From assembly GCA_013339895.1 (NCBI GenBank), contig JABACO010000010.1:6027445-6091444 (forward strand): a DNA stretch of 64,000 nucleotides. Reading direction: 5' to 3'. Positions 46,908 through 57,925 of the stretch are shown here, in pieces; positions within the stretch are counted from its first letter, which is position 1, and each line of letters opens with the position of its first letter. The notes beneath the pieces are model-generated. The model was not told the origin of the DNA. It ran no database searches and saw only the letters and a list, made by a program, of their open reading frames with translations. Both the position numbers and the translations under genes were made by a program. This DNA is from Ephydatia muelleri. Its lineage: Eukaryota > Porifera > Demospongiae > Spongillida > Spongillidae.

Positions 46908-47600
46908 ATGCAGGGTGTCTTACCCCTAAAACCCTTATCCAATCAAAAATCATCCCAAACTGTTGTTGATATGTTCACAGTTCGCATCCATATAAAAGTA
47001 ATTTCATGTGTGCAGCACCCCAGTCATAGCCTTGACTACGGCTCAGTTGACCAACTCCTTCCCCCATTAGATGATGGGTTGCTAGTTGGCCAGGTGGCTA
47101 TGAAGGGCAGCACCAGGTGACAGGTCTCAGTTCTCAGCTCCTGGGTGGAAGCCTGGAACATATTGCATTCAGATTGCACTCCAAACTGCTCTTGAGCTGG
47201 TGAAGTACCAACACATCATCTGCCAGCTCTTCGCACCCGATGGCAGCAGCCTTGAGGTATGACAGCTCTTTTGGCAGGCCACAGCTATAGACAAGGTGCA
47301 TACCTCCGCTGGTACGTGTTGAGGAGGACATGCTGGTGTGGTGTGTCACACATCAGCCCTTTCATGCATGGCAACAGCCAGTTCCAAGCAGGCTCACCAC
47401 CACACCAGCAGGCACTACTCCACCATCTGGTGCACATGGAGCGAGCCACCCACAATGCAGGCCAGGAGATTTGCCAGCATTTCAACTTTGGCAGGTGCAA
47501 CAAGAGGGCAGAGTGCTATTTTACCCACAGGTGCTGGGTCCCAGGCTGTGGTGGAGAGCACTCTGCCAAGGTCTGGCCATGTGCTGCACCAGTGGCCCCG
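46908..47600 (+). pseudogene. Gag-like ORF remnant with CCCH-type zinc knuckle
   Basis: After blocks reading SSWVEAWNI and ELVKYQHIICQLFAP in different frames, 47461-47570 encodes QEICQHFNFGRCNKRAECYF, THRCWVPGCGGEHS. This is the Cys-rich motif found at the end of gag-like ORF1 of DIRS/tyrosine-recombinase and some other retroelements. Several frames are used, so it is decayed. The class is uncertain. Confidence 0.5.
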
Positions 47601-47955
47601 TGATCTCCAGCGAGTTCACGCCACTCTACAAACAGTGAGTTCACACCACTCTATGACCAGTGAACTCACACCACTCTATGACCAGCGAGCTCACACCACT
47701 CTACGACCAGCAAGCTCACACGACTCTATGACCAGCGAGCTCACACCACTCTACTCTACGACCAGCGAGCTCACATCACTCTACGACCAGCAAGCTCACA
47801 CCACTCTACGACCAGCAAGCTCACACCACTCTACAAACTACACTGTACAAGCTCACACCACTCTACAAACTACACTGTACAAGCTCACACCACTCTACAA
47901 ACTACACTGTACAAGCTCACACCACTCTACAACTCACACCACTCTATGACACTCT
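47601..47955. repeat. Minisatellite CTCACACCACTCTACGACCAGCGAG
   Basis: About nine units of 25 bases (CTCACACCACTCTACGACCA plus five), followed by three or four 32-base units containing ACAAACTACACTGTACAAG. Confidence 0.85.
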
Positions 47956-48077
47956 AACTTTAACCACAACTTACGCCTTCACCCTGACAAGGCCTGGGTT
48001 ACCTGGCTGCTTGACAGTATTGGCATACACTGACTCTGTTTCCCCGCTTAAATCATGCAACCTATCCACAGCATACA

Positions 48078-48082
48078 CAAAT

Positions 48083-48126
<44 letters not shown>
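48078..48126. repeat. (CA)n microsatellite
   Basis: Uninterrupted AC run. Confidence 0.9.
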
Positions 48127-48131
<5 letters not shown>

Positions 48132-48423
48132 TGTGGCACAAACAATAACACTCTAATGATGGTACACTGAATGTGTTCTCTGCACATGTATTCTTGATCT
48201 ATTCTATGGAACAGCTCATGAGGGACATACATGTAGGTACACATCACGTACACTGTAGTGTCCCATAGGACTGGTCCTTTGTACATACATCATATCCCAA
48301 TAGGACTGCTTGACACAATTAAAGAGAATAGAGGACAAGTCACCATGGGTCGGCATGTAAGAGGCTTTTTTATTTTTGCTTTTCTTAGAGTGGTGCAGAG
48401 TTGGATAATGAATATTAAACTTT

Positions 48424-48795
48424 AACTTGCTACTTATGTCTGTGTAAACTTACCAGGATCACTGTAGCTACAATAAAATTCATTGCCACAGGCCATGCAG
48501 GAACAAAATAGGCCATGCAGGAACATCGCCCTTCAAAAAATTAATAATAATATCAAGTACTCCTAGAAGGGTATAGCAAGAGCGGGATGGGAAGCACAAT
48601 ACTTTGTACTAATTGTAGGCCAGGAACAGAAATCTGATGGAGTGCAATTACACTCGTTAAATCCTGCATTCAACTAGTGATGCAACATTGTACTGCTGGC
48701 CTGTAAGGTTAGACTGCTACCTTTGGCAATGAATATTATTGTACCTACCTATCATTGCAGATTGGTAAGTTTACACAGACATACCTTAGCAAGCT
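48424..48795. repeat. Inverted repeat pair, TATGTCTGTGTAAACTTACCA
   Basis: TATGTCTGTGTAAACTTACCA (48435-48455) recurs exactly inverted at 48763-48783, with partial matching (CTTGCTA) outside it. It is possibly a small decayed element. Inside, AGGCCATGCAGGAACA occurs twice. Confidence 0.5.
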
Positions 48796-49339
48796 AGTAA
48801 CAATTTCATTATTCTGCTGTTGCCAGACTCCCAAACGCTTTTACAGGTGAAACATAGAGTGCTAGATGATGAGTGTAACTGAGGGAAAAGTATATTTCTA
48901 GAGAGACTACAAGCAACATTGCAGAGGAAAACCACAGTGGGTACAAAAGCAGAGTACAGAAATTGAGAATAGAATCAGTTGCCTCTTAATCTGTTCATCG
49001 AATAGAACACTGTGCAGAGGAAACCTTCGGAGAGGCAGACCTTACAGTTGAATGTATTTGGATGTACCATCATTATTAGAGTGTGTTATAATGTTGCCAT
49101 TACATGTACATGTATGTGTCACGGTGCATAGGTGTTGTTGTTGTTGTGTGTGTGTGTGTGTGCAAGTGATGTGCTCAAGAATTGTACAGTGCTATTTGCA
49201 CAACGTATACACATGCATAAGGGTGTGTGAACCAGTATGAGGGCATGTTCATGCACTCCATATGGTGTGGGCAAAAAGAGACTTGAAGTCAGCATAAGCA
49301 GCAATAGTTGAGTTGAGCAAGTTGAGCAAGGGTTATGCG
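48796..49339. other. Non-coding interior of the 5.8-kb structure
   Basis: GT tract near 49140-49163. No gene recognised. Confidence 0.45.
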
Positions 49340-49559
49340 AAATAAGAAAGCTTTATTACACACTTCTCTACTAGAGAAGGATTATGTGAGTGCATAGGAA
49401 TATATAGGCATGTTCTGGTAAATACTGTATAGTGATTCTTTGCACATGCATGTATACAGTGGTGGAGATGTAAAGTGTATGCAAGCACAAAGGACCAATC
49501 CAATGGGACATCAATATACAGGGACAAAATGTACGTACAAAGGACCAATAGTATGGGCC

Positions 49560-49736
49560 TATGGGGAAGAGGGACATGTAGAGGAGGCAGATCAGTTCAG
49601 GGATACCGAAGAATTTGAAGAGGAGGTGGAACCAGTATTACGGAGGTCGACAAGGAACAGAAGGCTGCCGGACAGATATGGGAACCCATTGAGCCTTCCT
49701 GACGTGGAATCTGACGACGGTATATGAGTGTGTGGA
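49560..49736 (+). pseudogene. Ty3/gypsy polyprotein C-terminus
   Basis: The frame ends EEEVEPVLRRSTRNRRLPDR, YGNPLSLPDVESDDGI-stop. The RRSTR.RR.P.RYG signature closes many gypsy integrase C-terminal tails. Upstream the match stops abruptly inside a minisatellite, so only the last piece of the element remains. Confidence 0.75.
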
Positions 49737-49747
49737 CCCACTCCCTG

Positions 49748-49756
49748 AAAAGGGGG
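49748..49756 (+). other. Polypurine tract
   Basis: AAAAGGGGG, a few bases before the LTR start; primes plus-strand synthesis in LTR retrotransposons. Confidence 0.65.
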
Positions 49757-49761
49757 AGCTG

Positions 49762-49876
49762 TGTAACGGTTATTGGGAACTGATATTAATGAGTGCTAGG
49801 TGCATGCGTGTGATTTACCTACTGTATATATGTGTCTGTAACCAGGATTCTAGGAGATTGTATTTCCACTGCTACA
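49762..49876 (+). mobile_element. Gypsy 3' LTR (short or truncated)
   Basis: Starts TGTAACGGTTATTGGGAACT right after the polypurine tract and may end at GCTACA (49876). A TG..CA element of 115 bases would be short for Ty3/gypsy, so the right border is provisional. The next CTACA is at about 49898-49904. Confidence 0.55.
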
Positions 49877-50300
49877 AATGAATGTTAGAGGTCGCTACAA
49901 AAGAACAATCCTATAGGGACACGAGGTACCTGTGTGTGACCAACCCTATGGGGATCAGATGCACAAATAGAGGACCTATGAGCACACGATGCACATACAG
50001 TCGGCCAATCCTATGGGACGCTGCATGTAGCTACACATACTTATGTACATGTGAGAGCTCTATGTCAGATAGAACCATTCATATGGGAAACCTGTGTGTG
50101 ACAAAGTGTGGTGTCATCATCATCAGACTGGTTTATTGTGTGCCACATGTACTGTACGTGAGTGTGGGTGTTGTGCATAAGAATATGCCATATGATGGTG
50201 TACAGGTTTATATACGCAACAATTCAAGTGTGTGCACAAGTGCATGAGGCTGTGTGAGCCAGCATGGGTGCATGTTCATGTATTATGCGTGAGCTGACCG
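49877..50300. repeat. Degenerate minisatellite with CAATCCTATGGGAC motif
   Basis: CAATCCTATGGGA-like and ACCTATGAGCACACGATGCAC units recur at about 40 bases. The same motif lies at 49490-49555, inverted at 48250-48300 and near 46395. Confidence 0.55.
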
Positions 50301-51037
50301 ATGTCATTGCAAGCAGGGCGTGACAAGAATTTTAGCAAGGGTTATACTAATAGCAAATTGGAAGCTTTATTACACGACGACTAGAGGATGATGTGAGTGC
50401 ATAGCGAATAGCCTTACTCGCGCCGTGTTGAATACTGCCAGCGACGTGGGAGGCACAAAAATACTGCAACGATTCATTCAGATCCATCAATTTGGTACGA
50501 TCGTTTTGCCAAGTGAGAAGTCATCTTCTTTTAATTCACCGGTATAAACTCGCTGCCTGGGTGAGGCAAAATTGTTGCGAATGGCTAGCAGGCGGAGAAT
50601 GGGCAGACAAAGAAGTTATCAAAATTTTATTGTGGATTGGCAGAATGGAACGCGGGTTGCATACAATAATGGCGCTCATCGAGCAGGAAATGCGCATTAA
50701 TCTTGCACAGCTGTATCTCCGTAACGGAAAACATAAATTAGCGAATCGAAAAATCAATAGCGACAGGACCCCTCTACATACACACTGAATTTGAAACGAA
50801 TGGACACTCCTACCTGAAGATGTGGCAGTTTAGAAACCCGATGGGTAATCAGGTCTCATAACGTCGGCATGGAGCTTGTGTAAGACACGAAAATATAAAT
50901 CTACATGCAGAAATGGTGTGCTATGAAGTGTTGAAAATAGAAAGTCGATAGTGTTAAGTTATAGCGATTTAAAACGTAAGGCATTTTATAACAAATTTTA
51001 TAATATGCACTAGGTCCCTTTTCGCAGAAACGATCCC

Positions 51038-51438
51038 ATATATATAATAATAAATTTAGTTAAAATTACATGAGTGCTCAGATACAGCTTAGTAATTAAG
51101 ACAGTCAGTTTAATCATCACCTATTATGCATGTTTGTTATTAAGACATAATTATATACACTAAATAAAATCAACAATCAATTATTACTGTAAACTGAAAG
51201 TGTACAAAAAGACAACAAAAACACCTAGCTACATGTACACACTGCACGCATGTACTGTAACTAAAACAGGGAGTCTAGTGGCATGCAGAATTGCTCCATT
51301 GTAATGATAAATGATAGATGTGCTGAAGTACATCAAAATGCATGTTCATTATTACAGTACAGCTTTGAGCATTAAAAATAGATTACAAACACTGCGTAGA
51401 AGTATATGCATATTTCAAACACACAAACGTTACACTTA
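51038..51438. other. AT-rich non-coding stretch
   Basis: Nothing recognised. Confidence 0.45.
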
Positions 51439-51539
51439 CTAATGCCTGAAGGTATCACCAGAAGCATAATGAACAACCTCACCATAGGCATCATGAACAA
51501 CCTCACCATAGGCATCATGAACAGCCAGGTGCCTATCCC
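51439..51539 (-). CDS. Terminal exon with repeated tyrosine motif (possible end of SRCR gene)
   Basis: On the minus strand, after CATTGCATTCCAG, a 101-nt phase-1 block encodes DRHLAVHDAYGEVVHDAYGE and VVHYASGDTFRH, then a stop. The octapeptide HDAYGEVV is duplicated (30-base direct repeat). Acceptor phase 1 agrees with the phase-1 SRCR exons upstream on the same strand, so it could be their cytoplasmic end. No membrane segment was found between them. The Tyr-containing motif could be a phosphorylation or sorting signal (inference). Confidence 0.4.
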
Positions 51540-52027
51540 CTGGAATGCAATATAGCGATAGTAATGCAATAAACATTTATACACTGTATACACTGTAGCT
51601 CACATGGAGATCAATTCTTTATAAAGTAATGTTACTTTTGTTGGGATCACAGTAGCAGTTAGTATACATGAATTGTTATTCCAAAAACGTTATACAACGA
51701 AAGTGTCATACTAACATGTGTGTACTAGAAGCAAACATACTCACTTTATTTACAAGTTTTGCCTATTAGTACATCATAGACATGTGCGTCTGTACAGCTT
51801 ATGTAAGTGTACACTGTACATTTATGTGAATAAGTTCATGATATTCATGCACATTTAATATTACTTGTTACTAAATGCTAAGATACACGTATGATTTAAA
51901 TTCATTCCATGATATGTTCACATGCATGCACAGTAAACTGCTGTAAGTTTAGCAAACCAAATTGCATTCTGATTGATACCTTTCTTTTTTTGAGTATTCC
52001 TTTTGCTCGTCTTCCTGTTGACTTAAG
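51540..52027. other. Non-coding, probably intronic
   Basis: AT-rich sequence between a possible terminal exon and a long minisatellite. No other feature recognised. Confidence 0.4.
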
Positions 52028-53125
52028 GCCACCTCCTTTCTCTCCTCCACCTCCTTTCTCTCCTCCACCTCCTTTCTCTCCTCCACCTCCTTTCTCTCCT
52101 CCACCTCCTTTCTCTCCTCCACCTCCTTTCTCTCCTCCACCTCCTTTCTCTCCTCCACCTCCTTTCTCTCCTCCACCTCCTTTCTCTCCTCCACCTCCTT
52201 TCTTTCCTCCACCTTTCTCTCCTCCACCTCCTTTCTCTCCTCCCCCTCCTTTCTCTCCACCTCCTCCACCTCCTTTTGCTTCTCCTTTCTCGCCTCCACC
52301 TCCTTTCTCTCCTCCTCCACCTCCTTTCTCTCCTCCACCTCCTTCTCTCTCCTCCACCTCCTTTCTCTCCTCCATCTCCTTTCTCTCCTCCACCTCCTTT
52401 CCTTCTCCACCTCCTTTCTCTCCTCCACCTCCTTTCTCTCCTCCTCCACCTCCTTTCTCTCCTCCACCTCCTTTCTCTTCTCCACCTCCTTTCTCTCCTC
52501 CCCCTCCTTTCTCTCCTCCCCCTCCTTTCTCTCCTCCACCTCCTTCTCTCTCCTCACCTCCTTTCTCTCCACCACCTCCTTTCTCTCTCCCTCCCCTCCT
52601 TTCTCTCCTCCACCTCCTTTCTCTCCTCCACCGTCCTTTCTCTCCTCCACCTCCTTTCTCTCCTCCACCTCCTTCTCCCTCCCCCCTCCACCATCCTTTC
52701 TCTCCTCCACCTCCTTTCTCTCCTCCACCTCCTTTCTCTCCTCCACCTCCTTTCTCTCCACCCACCATCCTTTCTCTCCTCCACCTCCTTTCTCTCCTCC
52801 ACCTCCTTTCTCTCCTCCACCTCCTTTCCCTCCACCACCTCCTTTCTCCCTCCCCCTCCTTTCTCTTTCCTCCACCTCTTTTCTCTCCTCCACCCCTCTC
52901 CTCCACACCTCCTTTCTCTCCTCCACCTCCTTTCTCCTCCTCCACCTCCTTTCTCTCCTCCACCTCCTTTCTCTCCTCCACCTCCCTCTCCTCCACCTCC
53001 TTTCTCTCCTCCACCCCTCCTCTCCACCTCCACCCTCCTTTCTCCCCCACCTCCTCCTTCGCCACCTCCTTTCTCTCCTCCACCTCCTCTCTCCCCACCT
53101 CCTTTCTCTCCTCCACCTCCACCAA
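52028..53125. repeat. 18-bp polypyrimidine minisatellite, about 60 copies
   Basis: ACCTCCTTTCTCTCCTCC repeats with small variants for 1.1 kb, pyrimidines on the + strand, almost without purines except the A of each unit. The period is a multiple of three and the unit has no stop in most frames, so spurious frames of more than 400 codons run through it on both strands. It lies in the presumed intron between the 53181-53228 and 51439-51539 exons. Confidence 0.95.
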
Positions 53126-53180
53126 CCTGTGTTGTACACACATGCTGGTCCAAATGATGGGCGCTGTTCCATTTACACAC

Positions 53181-53228
53181 CTGCACATGTGATGACTGTT
53201 CCTTGAGGAAGAAATGATAAAGCCATGA
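53181..53228 (-). CDS. Small phase-1 exon, SRCR gene (putative)
   Basis: 48 nt between GATATTACAG and GTGTGTAAAT on the minus strand, encoding [16 protein letters not shown] in phase 1-1. It fits between the SRCR exons and the terminal exon, but it is short and unproven. Confidence 0.3.
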
Positions 53229-53499
53229 CTGTAATATCAAACATGTTTTCCTTCCATTCAAATAGACATACATGTAGTCATCCTAAATGTGGTGGTGATG
53301 TAACCATCAGGCACAAATTTACTTTGAAGTGTTGTGTACATTTAATCATGCATCAAATAAAAGCCGCACACACAGATGGAGGGAATCCACAATAATCCCA
53401 TAGGACACTTAATAAATCACCATGGATAGTATCATTATTAAAGCTAACCCCCTGTGGAACTAAAATTACTAACCTCTTGAGTAAAATAAAAATGCTGAC

Positions 53500-54073
53500 C
53501 TGTTGTAATCACTTGGTTGTTTGGGTCAGAAGCATTACATAGTTTGCAGCACACCACTGCCACTTCTCTTGAGGTGACCTGCCCATTGATGCACACCTTC
53601 AATAATCCATTGATTTGGGACATCACCAGCCTGATGTCTCCATGGGTACAGTTCCCTGCCTTGGCTACATCCCTCAGCTGACCACTGGTGGCCAGACTGC
53701 AGGGCACAGATGCTCCAGTCACCACTGGACAGGCTGACAGAGAAGGCTCTGCACCATTACATGCAAAGCCAGAAATGGAGCTTATGCTGATGGTAGTACC
53801 TCTCAACACACCCTTGACTACAGTGATGGCTACTGTAGAGTGGAGCAATACATTTCACAATGCATCATCACATCATTCATTTTCTATTACCATATGGTGG
53901 GTAGCCAGGTTGCTGGCAAGATGCTTCAATGTTGCTCCAGGTGTCTGCACAGATGGTGACATACTGGTCCCCTCTGCATACATGTACCTCCACCACACAT
54001 CCTCCCTTCAATCCCAAGTAGTACCTGTCCCCTGAGCCCAGGGTCACTCTGATATCATTCTCCATCAATACAA
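53500..54073 (-). CDS. Scavenger receptor cysteine-rich (SRCR) domain exons
   Basis: Two minus-strand exons, 53891-54073 (183 nt) and 53500-53832 (333 nt), with a 58-bp GT/AG intron and symmetrical phase 1, as usual for SRCR genes. The first encodes IRVTLGSGDRYYLGLKGGCV, VEVHVCRGDQYVTICADTW and CQQPGYPPY. The second encodes ISSISGFACNGAEPSLSACP, VAKAGNCTHGDIRLVMSQIN and LLKVCINGQVTSREVAVVCC. These are one SRCR domain and the start of a second. They bind ligands outside the cell in scavenger and sponge aggregation-type receptors. No signal peptide or membrane span was found, so the model is partial. The coding looks intact. Confidence 0.7.
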
Positions 54074-55106
54074 CTGAAAGGAGAGAGAGGCATGTATGAA
54101 CGAACTACATGCAGCCCAAGTGCTGCTAGTTCTATACAACAGTGCCCTTGGTGATGCACTTGCCCCATGTATGGCTGGCATCCCATCAATGTACCAACCA
54201 ACTGGACCTGTGGCAAGACCTTTCCATCAAACTTATTCTGCTCACAAGATGGCTTCCTTCAATACGAGATATGCCATTTCACAGCTAAATTGCTATATGA
54301 AGTGTGTTACTACATGTATGTATCTGTGGGGAGTTCCCCCTCCTTCTGAGGGCTCTTGGTTTGAGAGGACATTTAGGTTTTGACCTTACCCCCCCTCATA
54401 CCAGTGATCCAGACTTGCATCATATGCAATCGTTCCCATAAGCAGACTAAAATACGAGCATATACATGTATGTCAGGAGGCCTAGGAAGGGAGGTAGGAA
54501 GGGAGGCAACCAACACACACAGGGGACTGGCCTCTCTACTATCCACCCCATGGAACCTACCATACAGCTCCACTATGGCCTCCGCCACTTTACCAACATT
54601 ATTATTTTATCCTTACATGTTCCTTTTACCATCAATTGTGTGTATGTATGTACATGAATAAATATATATTCATGCATAATAATCCTCTCTATCCTTTGAT
54701 GCCTCACCACAACACCTCAAATCTTCATGTACTCATCATCCTGGCATCATGTATTCTGTAACACACATATTCACTAGCTGCTTACATTCATATCCTCTCC
54801 AAACACATTTGCCCTTATCTCAAATGTCACAAGATACAGTCTACACCTTCAAGTGTTGCTTCTTTCTTTACATGTATTTGTCTTTGTGGTCTACATACGT
54901 GGAAGTACTGTAACACACATATTGGATATATTGTTTTGAAAATTCAAAGAAATTGCACAAAGGTCAATTAACCAATACCCAGGATGCTCTATCATCCTGA
55001 GCAACAGTACATAAACAATACTGTATGAAGCATTATCTAAACACATGGCAAACTACATTAGTCCACTTCTCACCCACACATAACTTTTGCACCTTTATTA
55101 CATCAC
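54074..55106. other. Intronic or unresolved part of the SRCR locus
   Basis: On the minus strand, after CTTGCCACAG near 54217, a phase-1 block encodes GPVGWYIDGMPAIHGASASP and may be a further exon. Near 54530-54600 VGKVAEAIVELYGRFHG is open as well. Neither is strong enough to call. Confidence 0.3.
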
Positions 55107-55526
55107 CTTACCTCCACACCTAACACCAACATCCTCTGTGTTGAGACTGGTTTGCACTCCAATTGCATTGTCCAACAGAATGCTTCCAGGGCCTGGACCA
55201 AAGTATGCCTTGCAAAGAGCCACAACACTGTTATCTGAGGAGTTGACACTTTGTAAGTACATGGCCACCTTGTGCACATTAGAAGGTCACCTACAGTTGA
55301 GGTTGAGATCCCTACACTCCACCATGGCATCTGGTTTGTTTGGTCTGTTGTTACAGCACACTTGTAGTGTGCCCTCTGAAGGGTTGGACCCATTCAACAA
55401 GTTATTCGGACCATCAGTGCACACTAAATTAGAACTTACAGGTACGCTATAAACACTACAGTACATGTTTGACCAACTATGACCACACAATCGACACTGG
55501 CAGTACATAGGCTCCTCACACACCAC
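55107..55526 (-). CDS. Further SRCR-like domain, with an in-frame stop
   Basis: The minus-strand frame reads VVCEEPMYCQCRLCGHSW, LNGSNPSEGTLQVCCNNRPN and VECRDLNLNC, then TGA, and continues in the same frame with MYLQSVNSSDNSVVALCKAY, FGPGPGSILLDNAIGVQTS and EDVGVRCGG up to a donor GTAAGG at about 55107. SEGTLQVC..NN and FGPG.G.ILLD and EDVGVRC are SRCR landmarks. The stop lies at a possible splice site (AACTGTAG|GTGACC), so an alternative exon structure could avoid it. Otherwise this copy is damaged. Confidence 0.5.
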
Positions 55527-55658
55527 TGCTGCACCAGCCAGACCCTAGTAACAACCATGACACCTCAGACCTCATCATACCATTATAGACCTCACAAATC
55601 ACAAAATAAAGTTACTGTTTTTTGAGGGTATCAACAGTGTGGGTACATGGCATCAATC

Positions 55659-57492
55659 CTAGACTAGCACAGAAACAGGTAAATGGCTCTGTAACGTACC
55701 TAGGTGTGAAGGTGAAGTACCTGCCTCAACAACCATCACATCACCACACTGCTCCACCATTTGACCCTGTCCTTGGTCCCCTTCAATCATAGCTTCATCC
55801 ATGCTAGCTTGCTCTCCTCCAACAGCAACATTGCCAGCAACAATAGCCTCTTGGTCCAGAAGCTCGTCATCTGAGTCCAATGGCCTGGGGACCTGGTCCA
55901 TTAAACCAACGGGTGACATTTCAACGCCCTGCAACAGTGTGTCAGGAAGTGAAAGGCACAGAGCAGTAACAGTACAGGTGACATTAGACTCCTATTGCTT
56001 AACTCTTTTGCGGGCAAAGCCAATTATTATGGTACACATGTTTTGCAGAAAAAAGTGTTGTGTGTTGCAGGAAAACATAATTAGCAAACAACTGACATAA
56101 TATATGACCAGGAAACAACTGATCAATATGTTGTTGTCTGCAAAGTGTTAACTGCTTAGATAAACTAAGTGGCTTTAGTATAGCACCTGCAGCACAATAT
56201 TGCTCTGTTGCCCTTGAAAGAGTTAATGATACAACAGGTTAAGCATCTGATTGACACTACACATGTATGTAAATTCTTCTACAGAGAATAGCATTATGGA
56301 GTGCAATGGATAATTGTAGGACAACACAGTATAATTGCTTACCACAAACATTTAATGTAAGTGGATTGGAGACCAAAGTAATTCATTGTATGGATTTAAT
56401 AACAGTAGAAGTATTGGGTAGTTTATGATACACTGTACATGTAATTCATAGCAACAGGTCACAGAATGAACAGCAAGCCAATACACAGCTGAGATGGGAA
56501 GAAAATAATTGACTAGCTCACCTCACCAGTACCATTTACAGTACTTTGTTTTTACCAATGCACAGTCACACACACAACACGACAATGTCAGTGTGACATA
56601 ACTCACCTCATCAGTATGGACATGAGCATGTTGGGATGGTTTGGTATGCATCTCTTCTTCCACTGGTGGGAGGGGAGGGGGATGACCGTCTATCTGTTGC
56701 CTCACTCCCTACAGAAAGAGAAGTACACCTCCTTAACATGTCACACTTGATATAAATAGTATGGACATGTCCAATACACTCCAATACATGCACACTGTAC
56801 CTGTACTTGCACATTGCTATTGCCATGCCCAGTTGATGTCAGGCTCCCTGTCTTTTGTTTGGTTTGCAGGAGAGTTGCATCTGTGTGCCCATGTACATGA
56901 ATAAGTATGATGTCATTACAGATGTGTTTTCATTATGATATCATCAAAGTTGCACTGCACCTTTAACTGCATTGAAAACTGCAAACGCGTGAACTAATTG
57001 AGAGATGTTGTATACATGTACCTCTTTCATCTGAACCTATGGAGGTGGAATATACAAAGTAATATGAACTCTTTTACATACAGTAGTACACATGTACCTG
57101 TACCTGTACAGACCTTTACTCAATATACAAATGTACATGTATTTAACTAATGTACCTCATCAGGTCGTGCACAGCAATGTTTGGTTAGTTTGATAGCAGA
57201 CTGCAGCTTTTCTTCTGTTAATGAATCATTAGACATAGTCTGATGTGTAAAAATAGGAGGGAGCAGTAATTGGAATCATGTACATGTGAAGTGTATGTAG
57301 TCATACATGTGTATGTTGTTGCACCTCATTGTTGCCAATTTCAGTCTTCAACAAATTGTATTTGTCTGGTGTATCAGATCCACCTGCACTGTCTTTGCGT
57401 ATCTGTGAGAATACTTTCTCTTCAGCAGGGGTACTGAAGTCTCCAATGTGCTTGTTTGGTGATATAAACTTCCATACTTTTTTTCCTGAATC
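55659..57492 (-). CDS. Multi-exon acidic protein of unknown function
   Basis: Minus-strand exons with good borders. 57325-57492 (phase 0-0) encodes KVWKFISPNKHIGDFSTPAE and RKDSAGGSDTPDKYNLLKTE. 57156-57239 encodes MSNDSLTEEKLQSAIKLTKH and CCARPDE. About 56801-56882 encodes LLQTKQKTGSLTSTGHGNSN. 56607-56708 encodes GVRQQIDGHPPPLPPVEEEM. 55700-55928 encodes GVEMSPVGLMDQVPRPLDSD, DELLDQEAIVAGNVAVGGEQ and a Gln/Glu-rich end; read through, it stops at about 55659. There are no Cys pairs, signal peptide or hydrophobic span, so it looks intracellular. Phases of the 57156-57239 and 56801-56882 exons do not agree directly, so an exon between them is missing from this model. A 15-nt block at 57022-57036 is a candidate. 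Confidence 0.45.
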
Positions 57493-57776
57493 CTAAAGAG
57501 CACATGAATACAAATTCAGTAACTGGATGAAACAAATAAAATAACCCAAACTGATGGAATGCAAACAGACTCTCTTAATGAAACAATCACTGTGCATATC
57601 AAATAGGACCTCCATGGACATGCATGTAATGTACACTGTATACATGCATGTTCAGTACATGCAAATCCATTGTACAGTAAGTGCCTACATGTACATGTAT
57701 TAAGTTACACCTGTCCAAGTTTCATTTGCAATGCCAGCATAATGTTTACATTAAATACTGAATGCTAATAACTAGC

Positions 57777-57925
57777 CTTTGGTAGTTTCTCGTTGTCTTT
57801 TCCCTTCCCTGTCATTACACCTCCATTATCTTCCATCATCAAGTCAATTAAAGACTCCATTTCATCAGTTCTTGCTAATACCTCTGTCCAGATACCCTTA
57901 TGCTGGAGTGCTAGTCTCTTGGCCC
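57777..57925 (-). CDS. Exon of the same acidic protein (putative)
   Basis: After GTTTATTACTGTCATGCAG on the minus strand, a block encodes AKRLALQHKGIWTEVLARTD and EMESLIDLMMEDNGGVMTGK, then KGKDNEKLPKASY and a stop. It either ends the protein or is spliced before the stop. The acceptor context and start resemble those of the 63015-63142 exon, as if exons had been duplicated. Confidence 0.4.

Larger units (their letters stand above)
45249..51037. mobile_element. 5.8-kb inverted structure with GGGATC ends and long decayed TIRs
   Basis: The first about 1.2-1.5 kb (45249-46720) recurs as reverse complement at about 49340-51037. The order of landmarks is kept: GGGATC end, TAGAGGGGTCCTGTC, CCACAATAAA, ACTTCTCGCTTGGCAA, CCTCTAGTC..TAATAAAGCTT, CTTGCTAAAATTCTTGTCAC and ACAATAAACCAGTCTGATGA. 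The ends resemble those of the GGGAC MITE family. The interior holds a gag-like remnant, a tandem array, other repeats and a gypsy 3' end. It may be a large decayed TIR transposon or an inverted duplication of one end. Flanking bases are AT-rich and no duplication is evident. Confidence 0.6.

Noticed and set aside
48131-48320. Separate gene near the CA tract
   Set aside because: The sequence is a dispersed repeat also seen at 46150-46420 and in the right arm of the 5.8-kb structure.
51902-53192. Open frames of 293-428 codons on both strands
   Set aside because: They are produced by the 18-bp minisatellite, whose period is a multiple of three. The same DNA is open in several frames.
57022-57036. 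15-nt microexon
   Set aside because: The borders are plausible, but the phase does not connect both neighbours; left as a note only.
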